Assembly (NCBI RefSeq): GCF_002847305.1
Contig: NZ_CP025408.1
Location: forward strand, 2,191,001-2,255,000
DNA length: 64,000 nucleotides
From: Paracoccus tegillarcae
Lineage (GTDB): Bacteria; Pseudomonadota; Alphaproteobacteria; Rhodobacterales; Rhodobacteraceae
Direction of reading: 5' to 3'
Shown: one piece after another, positions 63,302 through 64,000 of the stretch
How positions within the stretch are numbered: position 1 is the stretch's first letter
Layout: each line of letters starts with the position of its first letter
Program-made: the position numbers and the translations under genes
The notes under the pieces: generated by a model
The model's database searches: none
What the model was told of the DNA's origin: nothing
What the model saw: the letters and a program-made list of their open reading frames with translations, nothing else

Positions 63302-64000
63302 CGATTTCATGGTCCGCGCGGCGCTGGCCGGACTTGGGCTGGCGCTGGCCGCAGGCCCTCTTGGTTGTTTCGTGGTCTGGCGGCGAATGGCCTATTTCGG
63401 CGATTCGATTGCCCATGCCGCGATCCTCGGCGTCGCGATGAGCTTTGCGTTTGGGGTGTCGATCTATGCGGGCACGCTGGCGGTTGCGCTGGCCATGGCA
63501 CTGACGGTCTCGTCGCTGGTCGGGCGCGGACACGCGATGGATACGCTGCTGGGGGTGGCGGCGCATTCCGCGCTGGCGCTGGGGCTGGTGGCCGCCAGTT
63601 TCGTGCCCGGGCTGCGGGTTGATCTGACGGCCTTTCTGTTTGGCGATATTCTGGCCGTGGGGCGGATGGATCTTTTGTGGATCTGGGGGGGTGCGCTGGC
63701 GGTTCTGGGCCTGCTGATCTGGCGCTGGCAGCCGCTGGTCAGCGCGACGGTGAACGAAGAACTGGCAATGGCCGCGGGAATCGATACGCGGCTAGAGCGA
63801 CTGATTCTGGCAGCGGCTCTGGCCGTGGTTGTGGCGGTCTCGATAAGGATTGTCGGTGCTTTGCTGATCTCTGCCATGCTCATCATACCGGCGGCAGCGG
63901 CGCGCGGCTGGTCGCGCACACCAGAGCAAATGGCCGCAATCGCAACGGGGCTGGCGGCTATTTCAGTCGCGATAGGGTTGTGGTCCAGCCTGAGGCTGGA
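63294..64000 (+). CDS. znuB: Zinc ABC transporter permease ZnuB (partial, runs off window)
   Basis: First 235 residues of the zinc permease; the stop is outside. It starts at ATG 63294, overlapping the znuC end by 8 bp (ATGCTTGA). The sequence LAGLGLALAAGPLGCFVVWRRMAYFGDSIAHAAILGVA is the ABC-3 family hallmark, and hydrophobic segments recur throughout (FVPGLRVDLTAFLFGDILAV; RIVGALLISAMLIIPAAAAR). Its open frame to the edge shows no frameshift. Confidence 0.93.
   Translation, partial: MLDDFMVRAALAGLGLALAAGPLGCFVVWRRMAYFGDSIAHAAILGVAMSFAFGVSIYAGTLAVALAMALTVSSLVGRGHAMDTLLGVAAHSALALGLVAASFVPGLRVDLTAFLFGDILAVGRMDLLWIWGGALAVLGLLIWRWQPLVSATVNEELAMAAGIDTRLERLILAAALAVVVAVSIRIVGALLISAMLIIPAAAARGWSRTPEQMAAIATGLAAISVAIGLWSSLRL

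Overview
The window looks like chromosome from a GC-rich alphaproteobacterium of the Rhodobacteraceae, most like Paracoccus. The grounds are gene content and motif style: an Mcl1-type malyl-CoA lyase closely resembling the Rhodobacter enzyme, IalB, DUF1289 and DUF898 proteins, a TRAP transporter, a perfect FNR/ANR box, and many 4-bp ATGA overlaps between genes. No species can be assigned from sequence alone. There are no rRNA genes, phage genes, complete insertion sequences or CRISPR arrays; there is one tRNA gene.

Layout. 0.1-5.7 kb: MFS transporter, a two-gene ABC-2 exporter, an HdeD-like membrane protein with an FNR box, a secreted ClpP-like protein and rimO. 5.9-7.7 kb: an AT-rich islet with two overlapping genes, an ImmA/IrrE-type metalloprotease and a class III nucleotide-cyclase-like protein, behind their own consensus-like promoter. 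This is the most novel part of the window. 8.1-11.3 kb: fdhD-mobA-mobB-moeA (molybdenum cofactor). 11.3-17.3 kb: an IalB-like protein and a five-gene peptide/nickel-type ABC importer. 17.3-22.3 kb: aldo/keto reductase, CbpA/CbpM chaperone pair, a phytase-like secreted protein and a DUF1289 protein. 22.5-28.1 kb: mcl1 divergent from a DgcA-like epimerase and a D-amino-acid transaminase, then a sulfotransferase and ettA. 28.2-31 kb: envelope proteins (a 56-residue repeat protein, an Omp25-like barrel, a small secreted protein, a DsbA-like protein).

31.2-38.2 kb: acyl-CoA synthetase, kbp, CAP lipoprotein, ABC exporter, an MTA/SAH nucleosidase-type protein, a YcaQ-type glycosylase and tRNA-Leu(UAA). 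38.3-48.5 kb: arginase and metG, a CDF transporter, a methyltransferase, DUF898 and M48 membrane proteins, nudC, an HpaI-type aldolase, a Gfo/Idh/MocA oxidoreductase and aroQ. 48.5-54 kb: a TRAP transporter with malonyl-CoA synthetase, read as malonate uptake and activation, next to an SGNH-like secreted protein. 54.1-58.6 kb: a three-subunit molybdenum hydroxylase of the PaoABC type with a dehydrogenase, a plausible user of the cofactor made at 8-11 kb. 58.6-60.9 kb: tadA, rluB with a long repetitive tail, and an unlisted hemP. 61-64 kb: divergent znuA and zur-znuC-znuB, with two Zur-like boxes between them; znuB runs off the window.

How the parts fit: the molybdenum genes serve formate dehydrogenase and the hydroxylase; mcl1 and matB both feed acyl-CoA carbon metabolism; hemP and znu handle iron/heme and zinc supply. 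The cyclase/protease pair does not fit any of these and looks acquired; a defence or stress-signalling role is inferred, not shown.
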